Below are positions 18,353 through 27,070 of a stretch of 64,000 bases of DNA, piece by piece. The notes below the pieces were generated by a model. It was not told where the DNA came from and did no database searches. It saw only the letters and a list, made by a program, of their open reading frames with translations. The stretch comes from Moraxella caviae (GTDB lineage Bacteria > Pseudomonadota > Gammaproteobacteria > Pseudomonadales > Moraxellaceae). The stretch spans positions 1-64,000 of the forward strand of contig NZ_MUXU01000010.1 of NCBI RefSeq assembly GCF_002014985.1, read 5' to 3'. A program made the translations under genes and the position numbers. How positions within the stretch are numbered: the first letter of the stretch is position 1; each line of letters begins with the position of its first letter.

Positions 18353-19495
18353 ATGTCAAAACTTTTCCTAAACGCCACCACCAGAAACATCGCGCCTTAT
18401 CGTAATGACGTGGTCGGCTCATTTTTGCGCACCGAAGCCTTAAAAACCGCCAAAACCAAGCTAAACGCAGGCGAAATCAGCCAAGCCGATTATGACATCG
18501 TGCTAAAAGATGAAATCACAAAACTTGTAGCACTACAAAAACAAAACGGACTGCACGCCGTCAGCGATGGCGAATTTAGCCGTGTGTGGTGGCACTTGGA
18601 CTTTTTGGCGGAATTGGACGGCATGCAGTGGGTGGAGACGGAAAATTTCTCCGTGCAATTTAAAGACGCCAAGCCGAAAAGCTACAGCGTAAAAATCGTG
18701 AATAAGATTGATTTTTCGGACGCACACCCTTTTGTCAAGGCGTACAAATTACTCAAAGAAGCCGCTGGCGACACACCGACCAAATTCACCATTCCATCGC
18801 CTTCTATGCTGCATTTGGTGGCGTGCGTGCGTGATGTCAATTATCAGCCGCTGCCGATTTACCAAGACGAAAATGCGCTGTATGACGACATTGCGAACGC
18901 TTATATCAAAGCCATGCATACGTTTTATGACTTAGGGTTGCGTAATTTACAACTGGACGACACCAGCTGGGGGCAATTTTGTGCAGTGGATAAGCGTGCA
19001 GAATTTGCCGCGCGTGGTTTTGATTTTGATAAATTGGCACAAGATTACGTCAATATGCTCAACCGCATCGTAGACGCCAAGCCAGCCGATATGCAAATCA
19101 CCATGCACATTTGCCGTGGTAATTTTCGCTCAACGTGGTTTTCAGAAGGCAGCTATGCGCCCGTTGCCGAAGTGCTGTTTGGACAGTGCCGAGTGGACGG
19201 ATTTTTCCTAGAATACGACAGCGATCGTGCGGGCGATTTTACGCCGCTTAAGCACATCAAAGACCAGCAAGTCGTACTGGGCTTAATCACGTCTAAAACT
19301 GGTGATTTGGAAAATAAAGACGACATCATCGCACGCATTAAAGAAGCTGCGCAATATGTGGAGATTAACCAGCTGTGCCTGTCGCCACAGTGCGGCTTTG
19401 CGTCCACCGAAGAAGGCAATATTTTGACCGAAGAAGCGCAGTGGGCAAAAGTACGCTTGGTAAAAGAAATCGCCGAAGAAGTTTGGGGCGATTAA
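18353..19495 (+). CDS. MetE-like cobalamin-independent methyltransferase (YxjG/YxjH type)
   Basis: A 380-residue single-domain relative of the C-terminal half of MetE. Zinc-binding residues are visible as His and Cys in ITMHICRGNFRS, Glu in FFLEYDSDRAGDF and Cys in LCLSPQCGFAS. The N-terminus has the substrate-site motif DVVGSFLRTEAL. Full MetE is about 750 residues, so this lacks the N-terminal domain and belongs to the group typified by Bacillus YxjG/YxjH. Members transfer a methyl group to a thiol such as homocysteine, with a donor that may not be methyl-folate triglutamate. AAAGGAAACACTC precedes the ATG. A good terminator follows. Confidence 0.85.
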   Translation: MSKLFLNATTRNIAPYRNDVVGSFLRTEALKTAKTKLNAGEISQADYDIVLKDEITKLVALQKQNGLHAVSDGEFSRVWWHLDFLAELDGMQWVETENFSVQFKDAKPKSYSVKIVNKIDFSDAHPFVKAYKLLKEAAGDTPTKFTIPSPSMLHLVACVRDVNYQPLPIYQDENALYDDIANAYIKAMHTFYDLGLRNLQLDDTSWGQFCAVDKRAEFAARGFDFDKLAQDYVNMLNRIVDAKPADMQITMHICRGNFRSTWFSEGSYAPVAEVLFGQCRVDGFFLEYDSDRAGDFTPLKHIKDQQVVLGLITSKTGDLENKDDIIARIKEAAQYVEINQLCLSPQCGFASTEEGNILTEEAQWAKVRLVKEIAEEVWGD

Positions 19496-19520
19496 ACCGA
19501 TTGGTGAATTGGTGTAATTG

Positions 19521-19554
19521 ACAGCGGCTTGTTGTAGACAGGCTGCTGTTTTTT
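19521..19554 (+). terminator. Terminator after the MetE-like gene
   Basis: ACAGCGGCTTG (19521-19531) pairs with CAGGCTGCTGT (19539-19549) with G-U pairs, followed by a six-T run. Confidence 0.75.
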
Positions 19555-19662
19555 AGAGCTATAGATGAGATTAAACAAAAACCTGACATCCAAAATGAGA
19601 TTTGTATTTAGAAATGGTGTTTTTTATAATACCGGGTTGCATTTCTCCACCTTTCCAAAACA

Positions 19663-19690
19663 AAAAACACCCTGCAATCAGGGCGTTTTT
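19663..19690 (-). terminator. Terminator of orn (bidirectional)
   Basis: AAAAACACCCTG (19663-19674), a CAAT loop, and CAGGGCGTTTTT (19679-19690). The symmetric A and T runs allow termination on both strands. It sits between the convergent MetE-like gene and orn. Confidence 0.8.
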
Positions 19691-19714
19691 CTCTTTTCGC
19701 TCAATTCAAAACCA

Positions 19715-20308
19715 TCAATCCAAAAGCTTAAAAAAATGCTCGCGGTAATGGCGCAGCTCACGGATAGAATCACGGATGTCGTCCAATGCCAAATGCGCGC
19801 CGCCCTTTTGGTAGCCAGATGCCACATCAGGTCGCCAGCGGTAGCACAACTCTTTAATGCTTGACACGTCTAGATTGCGATAATGGAAAAATTTTTCAAG
19901 TTTTGGCATTTGTCTTGCCAAAAAACGGCGGTCTTGGCAAATAGAATTGCCGCACATCGGCGACACGCCAGCATCGCACCATTTCGCCAAAAATGTCAGC
20001 GTCTGTGCTTCGGCATCGGCAAGTGTTATCGTGCTGCGGCGCACACGGTCAATCAGCCCAGATTGCCCATGCTGATTTTTATTCCAATCGTCCATGCCGT
20101 TTAGCACCACGTCAGGCACTTTAATCGCAAGCACCGGCCCTTCGGCAAGGATATTGAGCTGATCGTCCGTAACAATGGTGGCAATCTCAATGATTTCATC
20201 GGCTTGCGTGTCAAGCCCTGTCATCTCAAGGTCAATCCAAATCAGGGCTTTTTTGGTGGATTTTTTACTGCTGGGCTTAGGATTTTGGATTTTGATTTTG
20301 TCCGTCAT
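19715..20308 (-). CDS. orn: Oligoribonuclease Orn
   Basis: DEDDh-family 3'-5' exoribonuclease that degrades short RNA fragments, including diribonucleotides and pGpG, in the cytoplasm. The 197-residue protein has Exo [11 protein letters not shown] (Asp, Glu), Exo [13 protein letters not shown] (Asp), and Exo III with ALDDIRDSI (Asp) preceded by the catalytic His (GAHLALDD). ATG 20308 is used because AAGCAAGAAATC lies just upstream. The frame stays open to 20413 but shows no family resemblance there. The first 18 residues are a short Lys/Ser-rich leader not present in most Orn proteins. Confidence 0.95.
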   Translation of the reverse strand: MTDKIKIQNPKPSSKKSTKKALIWIDLEMTGLDTQADEIIEIATIVTDDQLNILAEGPVLAIKVPDVVLNGMDDWNKNQHGQSGLIDRVRRSTITLADAEAQTLTFLAKWCDAGVSPMCGNSICQDRRFLARQMPKLEKFFHYRNLDVSSIKELCYRWRPDVASGYQKGGAHLALDDIRDSIRELRHYREHFFKLLD

Positions 20309-20538
20309 GATGATTTCTTGCTTAAGTTTATCGTTTGCTGTGCTTTGAGTGGCTTTTGGCAAGTGCTGATTTACCATCGCACGTTTAGCTCGCCATTGTA
20401 CCACAATTTTCACATCATGAATTATCTAAAAGCACAAAACCACCAAACAAAAAACAACTTGCCAAAAACCATGTATTGAAAAAACCATTTGTCAAAACAA
20501 CTCACCAAAAGACAGCTTATAAAAACCGCTCGCCACAC

Positions 20539-22464
20539 TCATGGCTTAAAATCTCTGGCGCTTACGATTGCCGCCTTATCATTATCCAGCATGGTAAGCA
20601 GCATAGTGGCGTTATCGGTGCGTGCGTGCATGGCGGCTTGGGCGTTGGCTTGCAGCGCGCCTTCATATTGCCCACGCCACAAAAGCAGCTGACTGCGCGC
20701 TCTGAGTGCATGAATGGTGGCGATGGTTTGGGCGTGCGTGTTTTGGGCATGGTTGGCTTGCAAAGTATAAGCCTTTTGGGATAAATCCCACGCCAGCACA
20801 TCATGACTGCCATCAAACGTCAAAGGCGACAGCAAATTTAACGCCTTGGCAAAATCACCTGCGTTGATGGCGTGCTGCGCCAAATACAGGCGCAAATCTC
20901 GCCTTTCAGGATAAATGGCTTGGCAAGGCGCAAGTACGTCCACCGCCTGCTGATAGTCCTGCTTGGCTGCCGCCAAATGCGCAGCCGTAATGCACGCCAG
21001 CACATCATCGCTGTCAAATTGCCCTGCCTGATAGACGCTTTGGGCTTCTTGATGGCGCTGATTATCCGCCAAATACATCGCCAACGCCAGCTGCGCACCC
21101 TTGCTGTGCTTAGCATTGACACGCAGTTCGGTTTCGTTTGCCTGCTTGCTAAGATAATTTAACCGCCAATACAAAGCGTCAAACGCCTGCGCCTGCGCTT
21201 GTTTTTGGGTCATGGTGGGCGCGGTGAAATTCGCCGCACGCTGTGTGGATTCAGACAGACGCTCCGTGGTGAACGGGTGTGAGCGCATAAAACTTGGCGC
21301 AAAAGCATTGGCGGTACGATTTAGCGACACTTGCCGCTGCAGCTGCTGAAAAAATCTTGGCATGGCTTTGGCATCAAACCCCGCCTGCGCCAAAATCTGC
21401 TGCCCCACTCGGTCGGCTTCTCGCTCATGCTCACGGCTGTGCGCCGCCATCGATTCTGCGCCCATTGTCTGCGCACCAATCATCATCGCCGCTGCCGCAT
21501 CACCGCTCGCTGCTGACGCTGCAATCGCTGCCAGCAATCCACCAAGTCCAATCGCCAAAAATTTCTTGCGATTATCTAAATTATGCTCATAGTGCCGCTG
21601 CGATAAATGCGCAATCTCATGCGCCATCACGCTTGCCACTTCATCAAGCGCATCCGCTGACAGTATCGTGCCTGCATTCATGCCAATCAGCCCGCCCGGC
21701 ACGGCAAAGGCGTTGATGTTGCTGTCGTTAATCAGCACCACCGACAGCAGCGACTGCCCACGCACCAGCGCATTCATCTGCGCACCCATTTGCACGAGCT
21801 GCTGCACCGCCCAAGGATCATCAATGAGCGGCAAAGACGCATTGATTTGGCGCAACGACCACGCTGCGATTTCTTTATTGCGTCTTTGTTCTTGAAAATT
21901 TGCGCCTGCGCTAAGATTTGGTGTGGTAAAATTAACCGCTGACGGATTTGCAGCTGACACGCCCAGATTTGCCGAATTTTGTAAATTCTGCGCATGAGCA
22001 TTCGCGCTAAAACGCACGCTGGGCAAAGAAAATCCACCATCAAGCCGAGCAGCATCGCCAAAGTTGCCGTAATTTTGCGCTTGGCTGGAATTTAAGTTAA
22101 GACTTTGATTATTCAAAGAGTTTTTAGCAAAATCACGCACAGTGCTTGATGATTTTGCTGGATTTTGCGCCATCATTGCCGTGCTGATGGGCGCATCGTT
22201 TGGCGAATTGTTTGGCGCATCGTTTAGCAAATTACCTGATGGCAAATTTAGCGCATTGCTTGCCTGTGGTTCATTCAAGCCAACGTTTGCACTGGCTGCA
22301 TTTACCAAAACCCCGACCGACAAGCCCACACCGACCGCACGTTTTATTATGGCAGGCAGTCGCTTCGGTGCGGTAAATTGGCTTGGTAAAAACGGATTTT
22401 GCGCTGGATTTGGTTGTGCGATTTGGGTCATCATCAGCACATTAGGGCGTGTTTTTCTTGTCAT
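20539..22464 (-). CDS. M48 family metalloprotease with TPR region (BepA-like)
   Basis: Periplasmic zinc protease/chaperone of the BepA (YfgC) type, expected to help assemble or degrade outer-membrane proteins such as LptD. The zinc site is HEIAHLSQRHYEHN, with the third ligand in HEREADRVGQQIL. The C-terminal 200 residues (from about MYLADNQRHQEAQSVYQAG) look like TPR repeats. Between the signal-like segment (RAVGVGLSVGVLVNAASA) and the protease domain lies about 150 residues of Asn/Ser/Ala-rich low complexity. BepA is about 487 residues, so this protein (641 from ATG 22464) is long. The frame is open to a TTG at 22572, and the ATGs at 22434/22431 are other possible starts. Confidence 0.85.
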   Translation of the reverse strand: MTRKTRPNVLMMTQIAQPNPAQNPFLPSQFTAPKRLPAIIKRAVGVGLSVGVLVNAASANVGLNEPQASNALNLPSGNLLNDAPNNSPNDAPISTAMMAQNPAKSSSTVRDFAKNSLNNQSLNLNSSQAQNYGNFGDAARLDGGFSLPSVRFSANAHAQNLQNSANLGVSAANPSAVNFTTPNLSAGANFQEQRRNKEIAAWSLRQINASLPLIDDPWAVQQLVQMGAQMNALVRGQSLLSVVLINDSNINAFAVPGGLIGMNAGTILSADALDEVASVMAHEIAHLSQRHYEHNLDNRKKFLAIGLGGLLAAIAASAASGDAAAAMMIGAQTMGAESMAAHSREHEREADRVGQQILAQAGFDAKAMPRFFQQLQRQVSLNRTANAFAPSFMRSHPFTTERLSESTQRAANFTAPTMTQKQAQAQAFDALYWRLNYLSKQANETELRVNAKHSKGAQLALAMYLADNQRHQEAQSVYQAGQFDSDDVLACITAAHLAAAKQDYQQAVDVLAPCQAIYPERRDLRLYLAQHAINAGDFAKALNLLSPLTFDGSHDVLAWDLSQKAYTLQANHAQNTHAQTIATIHALRARSQLLLWRGQYEGALQANAQAAMHARTDNATMLLTMLDNDKAAIVSARDFKP

Positions 22465-22681
22465 CAAATTAAAATAAAAAGCCGTCAATGCACTGACTAT
22501 ACCACACACCGCCACGATTTTCAGCCATCTTTGGTTGCGCAAATCCTGCTTTTTGTAGGAATTTTTTGGCAAATCTTACGCACACCAAATCCCACAACAC
22601 TCCGCAAAACCTTATAAAACAAGCCTTGTAAAGCAACGCACCGCCCCCATATTTAAACTTTCTTAAATTTAAAAAATCGCC

Positions 22682-23047
22682 ATGCCACAAATTCACTTTA
22701 CCGAAAATTTACAAAACAGTCTGACCGAGCCGCAGCGCAGCGTCATTACAGACAGCCTAAATGCACAGCTCACAAAAGACGGCACGCTGCCAAACGACAC
22801 GCTGACTTTGGGTGCGTTTTTTGACGCTCAAGGTTTGCCTTGCCCCATGCCGCTACTTAAAGCCAAAGTCGCCCTGCGCACCTTGACGGCACAAGAAAGC
22901 CTGTACCTTTTGGCAAGCGATGGCAATTCACAGACCGACATCGCCGCTTTTTGCCAAAAAAATGCGCTCGCCATGCGCACATGGACGACCACGCACGCAC
23001 AAACAAGCGCAACAATCTTTCACTTTATCATTACCAAAAATGTGTAA
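22682..23047 (+). CDS. TusA-family sulfurtransferase-like protein
   Basis: A 121-residue protein whose last 75 residues match the TusA/YeeD/SirA fold. The active cysteine lies in LPCPMPLLKAKVAL (CPxP motif), and the glycine/aspartate turn in ASDGNSQTDIAAFC. TusA proteins carry persulfide sulfur, for example to tRNA thiolation or molybdopterin. The first 45 residues are an extra N-terminal segment not found in the about 80-residue E. coli TusA. The gene diverges from the M48 gene (start codons about 220 bases apart) and lies 269 bases before rpoH. Confidence 0.8.
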   Translation: MPQIHFTENLQNSLTEPQRSVITDSLNAQLTKDGTLPNDTLTLGAFFDAQGLPCPMPLLKAKVALRTLTAQESLYLLASDGNSQTDIAAFCQKNALAMRTWTTTHAQTSATIFHFIITKNV

Positions 23048-23316
23048 AAAGTCTGGCGTTATTCATCATTAAGCCGTACAATAGAAGCTCACCAACTTTG
23101 ACATTTTAAACATTTTGACAGCGATGATTTGCACTGATGGCTTGGTGGGCTTGCTTGATATAAAAACAAAGCGTGGCGGAAATTGACAAATGCTGGCGAG
23201 TGTTTTTTAAAACGGAAATTTGTGCCAAAACCTAAACACAAATTTCGCCCAAGTTCATCACACAGTAAAACCTTAAGCACAAATCCAATCAAAACCTAAG
23301 CGTATAACACACAACA

Positions 23317-24516
23317 ATGAGCAAAAGACCTTCCAAAAATCACCCAAACCGCTACGACAGCGACGATTATGACGGCTATCAAAACGACTTTGATGGCGGT
23401 TTTGCTGATGAGCTTGATGAGTTTGCTCATGAATTTGACGATGAATTTGCCCAATACGCAGACGTAGACGAACTGGACGGCTTTCATGAAGTGGACGATC
23501 AAGAAGCCCTAGATGACGAGTTTGCTGACGAATACGCAGACGATTTTGAAGAATTTGACACAAACGAGCGCAAATCGGACACACCTGCACGCACGCCTGC
23601 CATCATTGACGGCAGCACAGGCAAGCATTATGACGTGGCGACCAAAGATTTGGTGCCTGCCATGCCAACCAACCTTGCCGCACCGGGGGTGAACTTAGGC
23701 GCGTACATCAACACCGTTCACCAAATCCCAATTCTCACCCCAGAAGAAGAAAAAACCCTTGCCGAGCGTTATTATCACGATGGCGACGTGGAAGCCGCGC
23801 GCCTTTTGGTGATGAGCCATTTGCGCTTTGTGATTCACATCGCACGCAGCTATTCTGGTTATGGACTCTCCCAAGCTGACCTAATCCAAGAAGGCAATCT
23901 TGGCTTGATGAAAGCCGTCAAACGCTTTGACCCCACCAAAGGCGTGCGTTTGGTGTCCTTTGCCGTGCATTGGATTAAGGCGGAAATTCACGAATTCGTG
24001 ATTAAAAACTGGCGCATTGTGAAAGTCGCCACCACCAAGGCGCACCGCAAGCTGTTTTTTAACTTGCGCAGCCTAAAAAAATCCAGCAATCAGCTCACCT
24101 TAGAAGAAGCCGAATCCATCGCCAAAGACCTAAACGTTACCGTCAAGCAAGTGCTGGAAATGGAAGCACGCTTGACCAGCTATGATGCGTCTTTTGAAAT
24201 GCAAGACTCGGACGAAGACGAAGGCCGCTACGCACCGCAGCTGTTTTTAGAAGACGCCATTGACCCTGCCGATGTGGTGGAAGAAGCCGACTGGGAAGAA
24301 AACACCACCAGCGCACTTAAAGAAGCGATGAGTGAGCTGGACGAACGCTCGCGCGACATCATCACGCAGCGCTGGCTTGCCGACCAAAAATCCACGCTGC
24401 ATGATTTGGCAGCGGTGTACAACATCTCAGCTGAGCGTGTGCGCCAGATTGAAAAAAACGCCATGGATAAAATCAAAGAAGCCATGACGATTGACAGCAT
24501 GATTTTAAATAATTAA
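23317..24516 (+). CDS. rpoH: RNA polymerase heat-shock sigma factor RpoH with acidic N-terminal extension
   Basis: Sigma-32 directs RNA polymerase to heat-shock promoters. The part from about residue 116 aligns along its whole length with E. coli RpoH (284 residues). It includes region 2 (LIQEGNLGLMKAVKRFDP, VHWIKAEIHEFV), the RpoH-specific box NWRIVKVATTKAHRKLFFNL, and region 4 (NISAERVRQIEKNAMDKI). The protein is 399 residues because about 115 residues rich in Asp, Glu, Phe and Tyr precede this core. An internal ATG at 23662 would give a normal-length protein, and neither start has a convincing Shine-Dalgarno. The extension keeps an open frame without stops and has a strongly biased amino-acid pattern, so it is probably translated. 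Confidence 0.93.
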   Translation: MSKRPSKNHPNRYDSDDYDGYQNDFDGGFADELDEFAHEFDDEFAQYADVDELDGFHEVDDQEALDDEFADEYADDFEEFDTNERKSDTPARTPAIIDGSTGKHYDVATKDLVPAMPTNLAAPGVNLGAYINTVHQIPILTPEEEKTLAERYYHDGDVEAARLLVMSHLRFVIHIARSYSGYGLSQADLIQEGNLGLMKAVKRFDPTKGVRLVSFAVHWIKAEIHEFVIKNWRIVKVATTKAHRKLFFNLRSLKKSSNQLTLEEAESIAKDLNVTVKQVLEMEARLTSYDASFEMQDSDEDEGRYAPQLFLEDAIDPADVVEEADWEENTTSALKEAMSELDERSRDIITQRWLADQKSTLHDLAAVYNISAERVRQIEKNAMDKIKEAMTIDSMILNN

Positions 24517-24585
24517 ATCAGCTTAGCAAAATCATTACAACTCACTGATTTTTCATGCGTTTTTAATAAAATTTCAAAAATACTT

Positions 24586-25002
24586 ATGAATCAGCAAACC
24601 ATCAGCACGCCAAACCCAAACCCAGCCAGCACGCCTGACACTCTTTGGCTAAAAATTGCCGCCATCAATCTTGCAGCGGCGGTGGCGCTCGGTGCTTTTG
24701 GGGCGCACGGACTAAAATCTTTCGCCAGCGAATATGCGCTTGGCATTTGGCAAACTGCCACGTTGTATTTATTTGTACACGCCTTGGGCTTACTTGCGCT
24801 TGGCGTGGCTTGTGTGCTTGGCAGACTGCGCATCACTTTGACGGCTTGTCTTTTACAGCTTGGCGTGCTGATTTTTAGCGGCTCGCTATACGCCCTTGCG
24901 CTGGGCGCACCCAAATTTTTAGGCGCAATCACGCCCATTGGCGGCATGACGATGATTGTCGGCTGGCTGACGCTGTGCTTTGTGCGTGTGCGCCAAGCCT
25001 AA
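24586..25002 (+). CDS. DUF423 family membrane protein
   Basis: A 138-residue protein with four membrane segments and the DUF423 (YgdD) signature NLAAAVALGAFGAHGLKSF, then YLFVHALGLLALG and GSLYALAL. Function unknown. The frame opens with a Pro/Thr/Asn-rich stretch of about 18 residues ahead of the first helix. It is downstream of rpoH in the same direction and 58 bases before thiS. Confidence 0.88.
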   Translation: MNQQTISTPNPNPASTPDTLWLKIAAINLAAAVALGAFGAHGLKSFASEYALGIWQTATLYLFVHALGLLALGVACVLGRLRITLTACLLQLGVLIFSGSLYALALGAPKFLGAITPIGGMTMIVGWLTLCFVRVRQA

Positions 25003-25060
25003 ACCGACCGTGTTATTATTTTAAACTGCTTAGCAAATAAAACCAATCGCCAAACCAACC

Positions 25061-25261
25061 ATGAAAACCATCACCATCAACGGACAACTCAAGCAAACCC
25101 GCGAAATCAACGTACTTGCCCTACTTGAAAGTTTATCACTCACCCAAGGGCGTTTTGCGGTGGAAATTGATGGCGCACTTGCGCCAAAAAGCAAACTTGC
25201 CGATACCACCATCACAGACGGCATGAAAATTGAAGTGGTGCAAGCAGTCGGTGGCGGCTAA
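25061..25261 (+). CDS. thiS: Sulfur carrier protein ThiS
   Basis: Ubiquitin-like sulfur carrier for the thiazole moiety of thiamine. The 66-residue protein begins MKTITINGQ and ends VGGG; the C-terminal Gly-Gly is the site of adenylation by ThiF and thiocarboxylate formation. Its length matches the family. In many genomes thiG follows directly, but here the next gene is an MBL-fold hydrolase 41 bases on. The partner thiazole synthase must therefore be elsewhere. Confidence 0.92.
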   Translation: MKTITINGQLKQTREINVLALLESLSLTQGRFAVEIDGALAPKSKLADTTITDGMKIEVVQAVGGG

Positions 25262-25302
25262 TCAAACCGCCTGTCTTCAAACCCACAACCAAGCCAGCCA
25301 TC

Positions 25303-26178
25303 ATGCAAGTTCATTCATTTTTAGACCCTGCCAGCGAGACCTTCAGCCACATTTTGGTGGACACTCGCCACAAAAAATGCGCCATCATTGATCCTGTGCT
25401 GGATTTTGATGTGGCAAGCGCACGCACCAGCACCGCCCAAGCCGACAAACTCATCGCTTTTGTAGAAGAGCACGGACTGAGCGTTACGCATTTGATAGAA
25501 ACGCACGCCCATGCCGACCACCTATCCGCCGCTGTGTACTTACAAGAAAAACTGGGCGGACAGACCGTCATCGGCACTGCCATTCGCCAAGTGCAAAAAA
25601 CTTTCGGTGAAATTTACCACTTGGGTGCAGAATTTCGCACGGACGCCAGCCAGTTTGACCTACTCACCGAAGATGGCACGCAGTTTTTTGTTGGCGACAT
25701 TCAGCTCACCGCCATCAGCGTGGCAGGACACACGCCTGCAGACATGGCTTATGTGGCAAGCATAGACACCCAAAGCCCGATTATTTTTGTGGGTGATACC
25801 TTATTTGCGCCAGACGTGGGAACGGCTCGCTGTGATTTTCCCAATGGCAGTGCGCACGATTTGTACGATGCCATCGGCAAACTTTTGCAATACCCAGACG
25901 ACACACGGCTGTATCTGTGCCACGACTACCCGCCAGCCGCATCGCAGCGCAGCCACCAAGCCTATACCACCGTTGGTGAGACGCGCCGCCATAATATCCA
26001 CGTCAAAGACGGCATCAGTAAAGACGAATTCATCGCCATGCGCACCACGCGCGACCAAAGCCTACCCATGCCACGCCTGATGCTGCCTGCTGTGCAAGTG
26101 AACATCAACGCAGGACAGTTGCCTGCCGCCCAAGATAATGGCGTGCGCTATCTAAAACTGCCGCTGAATGTTTTTTGA
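25303..26178 (+). CDS. MBL-fold hydrolase, persulfide dioxygenase-like (ETHE1/Blh group)
   Basis: A 291-residue metallo-beta-lactamase-fold enzyme. The metal site is THAHADHLSAA, with further ligands in SVAGHTPADM, FVGDTLFAPDVGTARCDFPNG (Asp) and YLCHDYPP (His). DVGTARCDF is typical of the ETHE1/Blh group, whose members are iron persulfide dioxygenases that oxidise glutathione persulfide to sulfite. Neighbouring thiS and the TusA-like gene also concern sulfur, which fits, but the exact substrate is not shown. The start ATG lacks a strong ribosome binding site. Confidence 0.88.
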   Translation: MQVHSFLDPASETFSHILVDTRHKKCAIIDPVLDFDVASARTSTAQADKLIAFVEEHGLSVTHLIETHAHADHLSAAVYLQEKLGGQTVIGTAIRQVQKTFGEIYHLGAEFRTDASQFDLLTEDGTQFFVGDIQLTAISVAGHTPADMAYVASIDTQSPIIFVGDTLFAPDVGTARCDFPNGSAHDLYDAIGKLLQYPDDTRLYLCHDYPPAASQRSHQAYTTVGETRRHNIHVKDGISKDEFIAMRTTRDQSLPMPRLMLPAVQVNINAGQLPAAQDNGVRYLKLPLNVF

Positions 26179-26248
26179 TTTGGGCTAGGTTTGGAAGTTA
26201 GGTTTGAAAACTAAGATGTAAAATTTAGGATTGGCTTGAAAACCAAAT

Positions 26249-26280
26249 AAAATGGCGTTGCCACCCAAACCAGCCATTTT
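26249..26280 (-). terminator. Hairpin between convergent genes (hpf side)
   Basis: AAAATGGC (26249-26256) pairs with GCCATTTT (26273-26280). On the minus strand it is followed by TTTTATTTGG, so it may end the hpf transcript. Confidence 0.5.
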
Positions 26281-26292
26281 CACACCCAATAA

Positions 26293-26325
26293 AAAACAAC
26301 CGCCAAACTACTGACAGTTGTTTTT
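26293..26325 (+). terminator. Terminator of the thiS-MBL unit
   Basis: AAAACAAC (26293-26300) pairs with GTTGTTTT (26317-26324), with extra pairing inside (AACT/AGTT), and ends in a T-run. Confidence 0.6.
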
Positions 26326-26419
26326 GTTCGTATCAAATTAAGATTTACAGTGATTTTTTAGCTTTTAGCAACTTTTTTAATTACACTTGACGCAGCTTCA
26401 AATAACTATCAAACCGCCA

Positions 26420-26776
26420 TCAAGCCATGACCAGCCCAGCAAAATCATCATAACGCCCACGGTTTTTCACCCCTTGGCGCTCTAGGCGTGTCTTGTGTTT
26501 GCGCACTTGGCGTGTCAGCATATCCGCCATCTCGCCAATCGCTGGATACAGCTCATCAGCACTCGCCTTGACAAACATTTCTTGCCCAGACACACGCAAA
26601 ATCGCTTCGGCTTGATAAGAGTTTTTACCGTCCATCTGCGTGCCGTCTTTGGATAAAATCACATGAATACTTTGGATTTGGTCAAAATGGCGCAAGCATT
26701 TGGCAAGTTTCTCATGCACTTCTGCCTTGGTGCGCTCAGTGATGGCAAGATGATGACCGTTGATGAAAATATTCAT
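26420..26776 (-). CDS. hpf: Ribosome hibernation promoting factor (HPF/YfiA family)
   Basis: Short-form ribosome-binding protein of 118 residues that stabilises idle 70S/100S ribosomes in stationary phase. The pattern is NIFINGHHLAITERTKAEVHEKLAKC, KNSYQAEAILRVSGQEMFV and ADELYPAIGEMADMLTRQVRKHKTRL. ATG 26776 is chosen because AAGGAGAGAAGCA lies directly upstream; the frame runs on to 26812 without support. It is usually found beside rpoN, but rpoN is not here. The intergenic region to 27071 is AT-rich and includes a TATAAT-like word at about 26914. Confidence 0.92.
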   Translation of the reverse strand: MNIFINGHHLAITERTKAEVHEKLAKCLRHFDQIQSIHVILSKDGTQMDGKNSYQAEAILRVSGQEMFVKASADELYPAIGEMADMLTRQVRKHKTRLERQGVKNRGRYDDFAGLVMA

Positions 26777-27070
26777 TGCTTCTCTCCTTGTCTGCAATTT
26801 GGCTATACCCATCTTTTTTGATGAGTGCGTTTACTTTGCCATAAAATTTCACCACTGACAAGGCATATAATTGTAACTTTTTGTAAATTTACTCGCTTTT
26901 TTAAAAATAACTATTATAATTCAAAAATTTGTTTTTTAGACTGATAAATTCTCGGTAAAATTGACAAAATTTATCAGTGCATCATTTGAGTTTGCCACCC
27001 ATCTGTGCTAGAGTTGGTGAAAATTCCGCCCATTTTATAAATTTACCATTCATTTTAATCATAAAATCCC

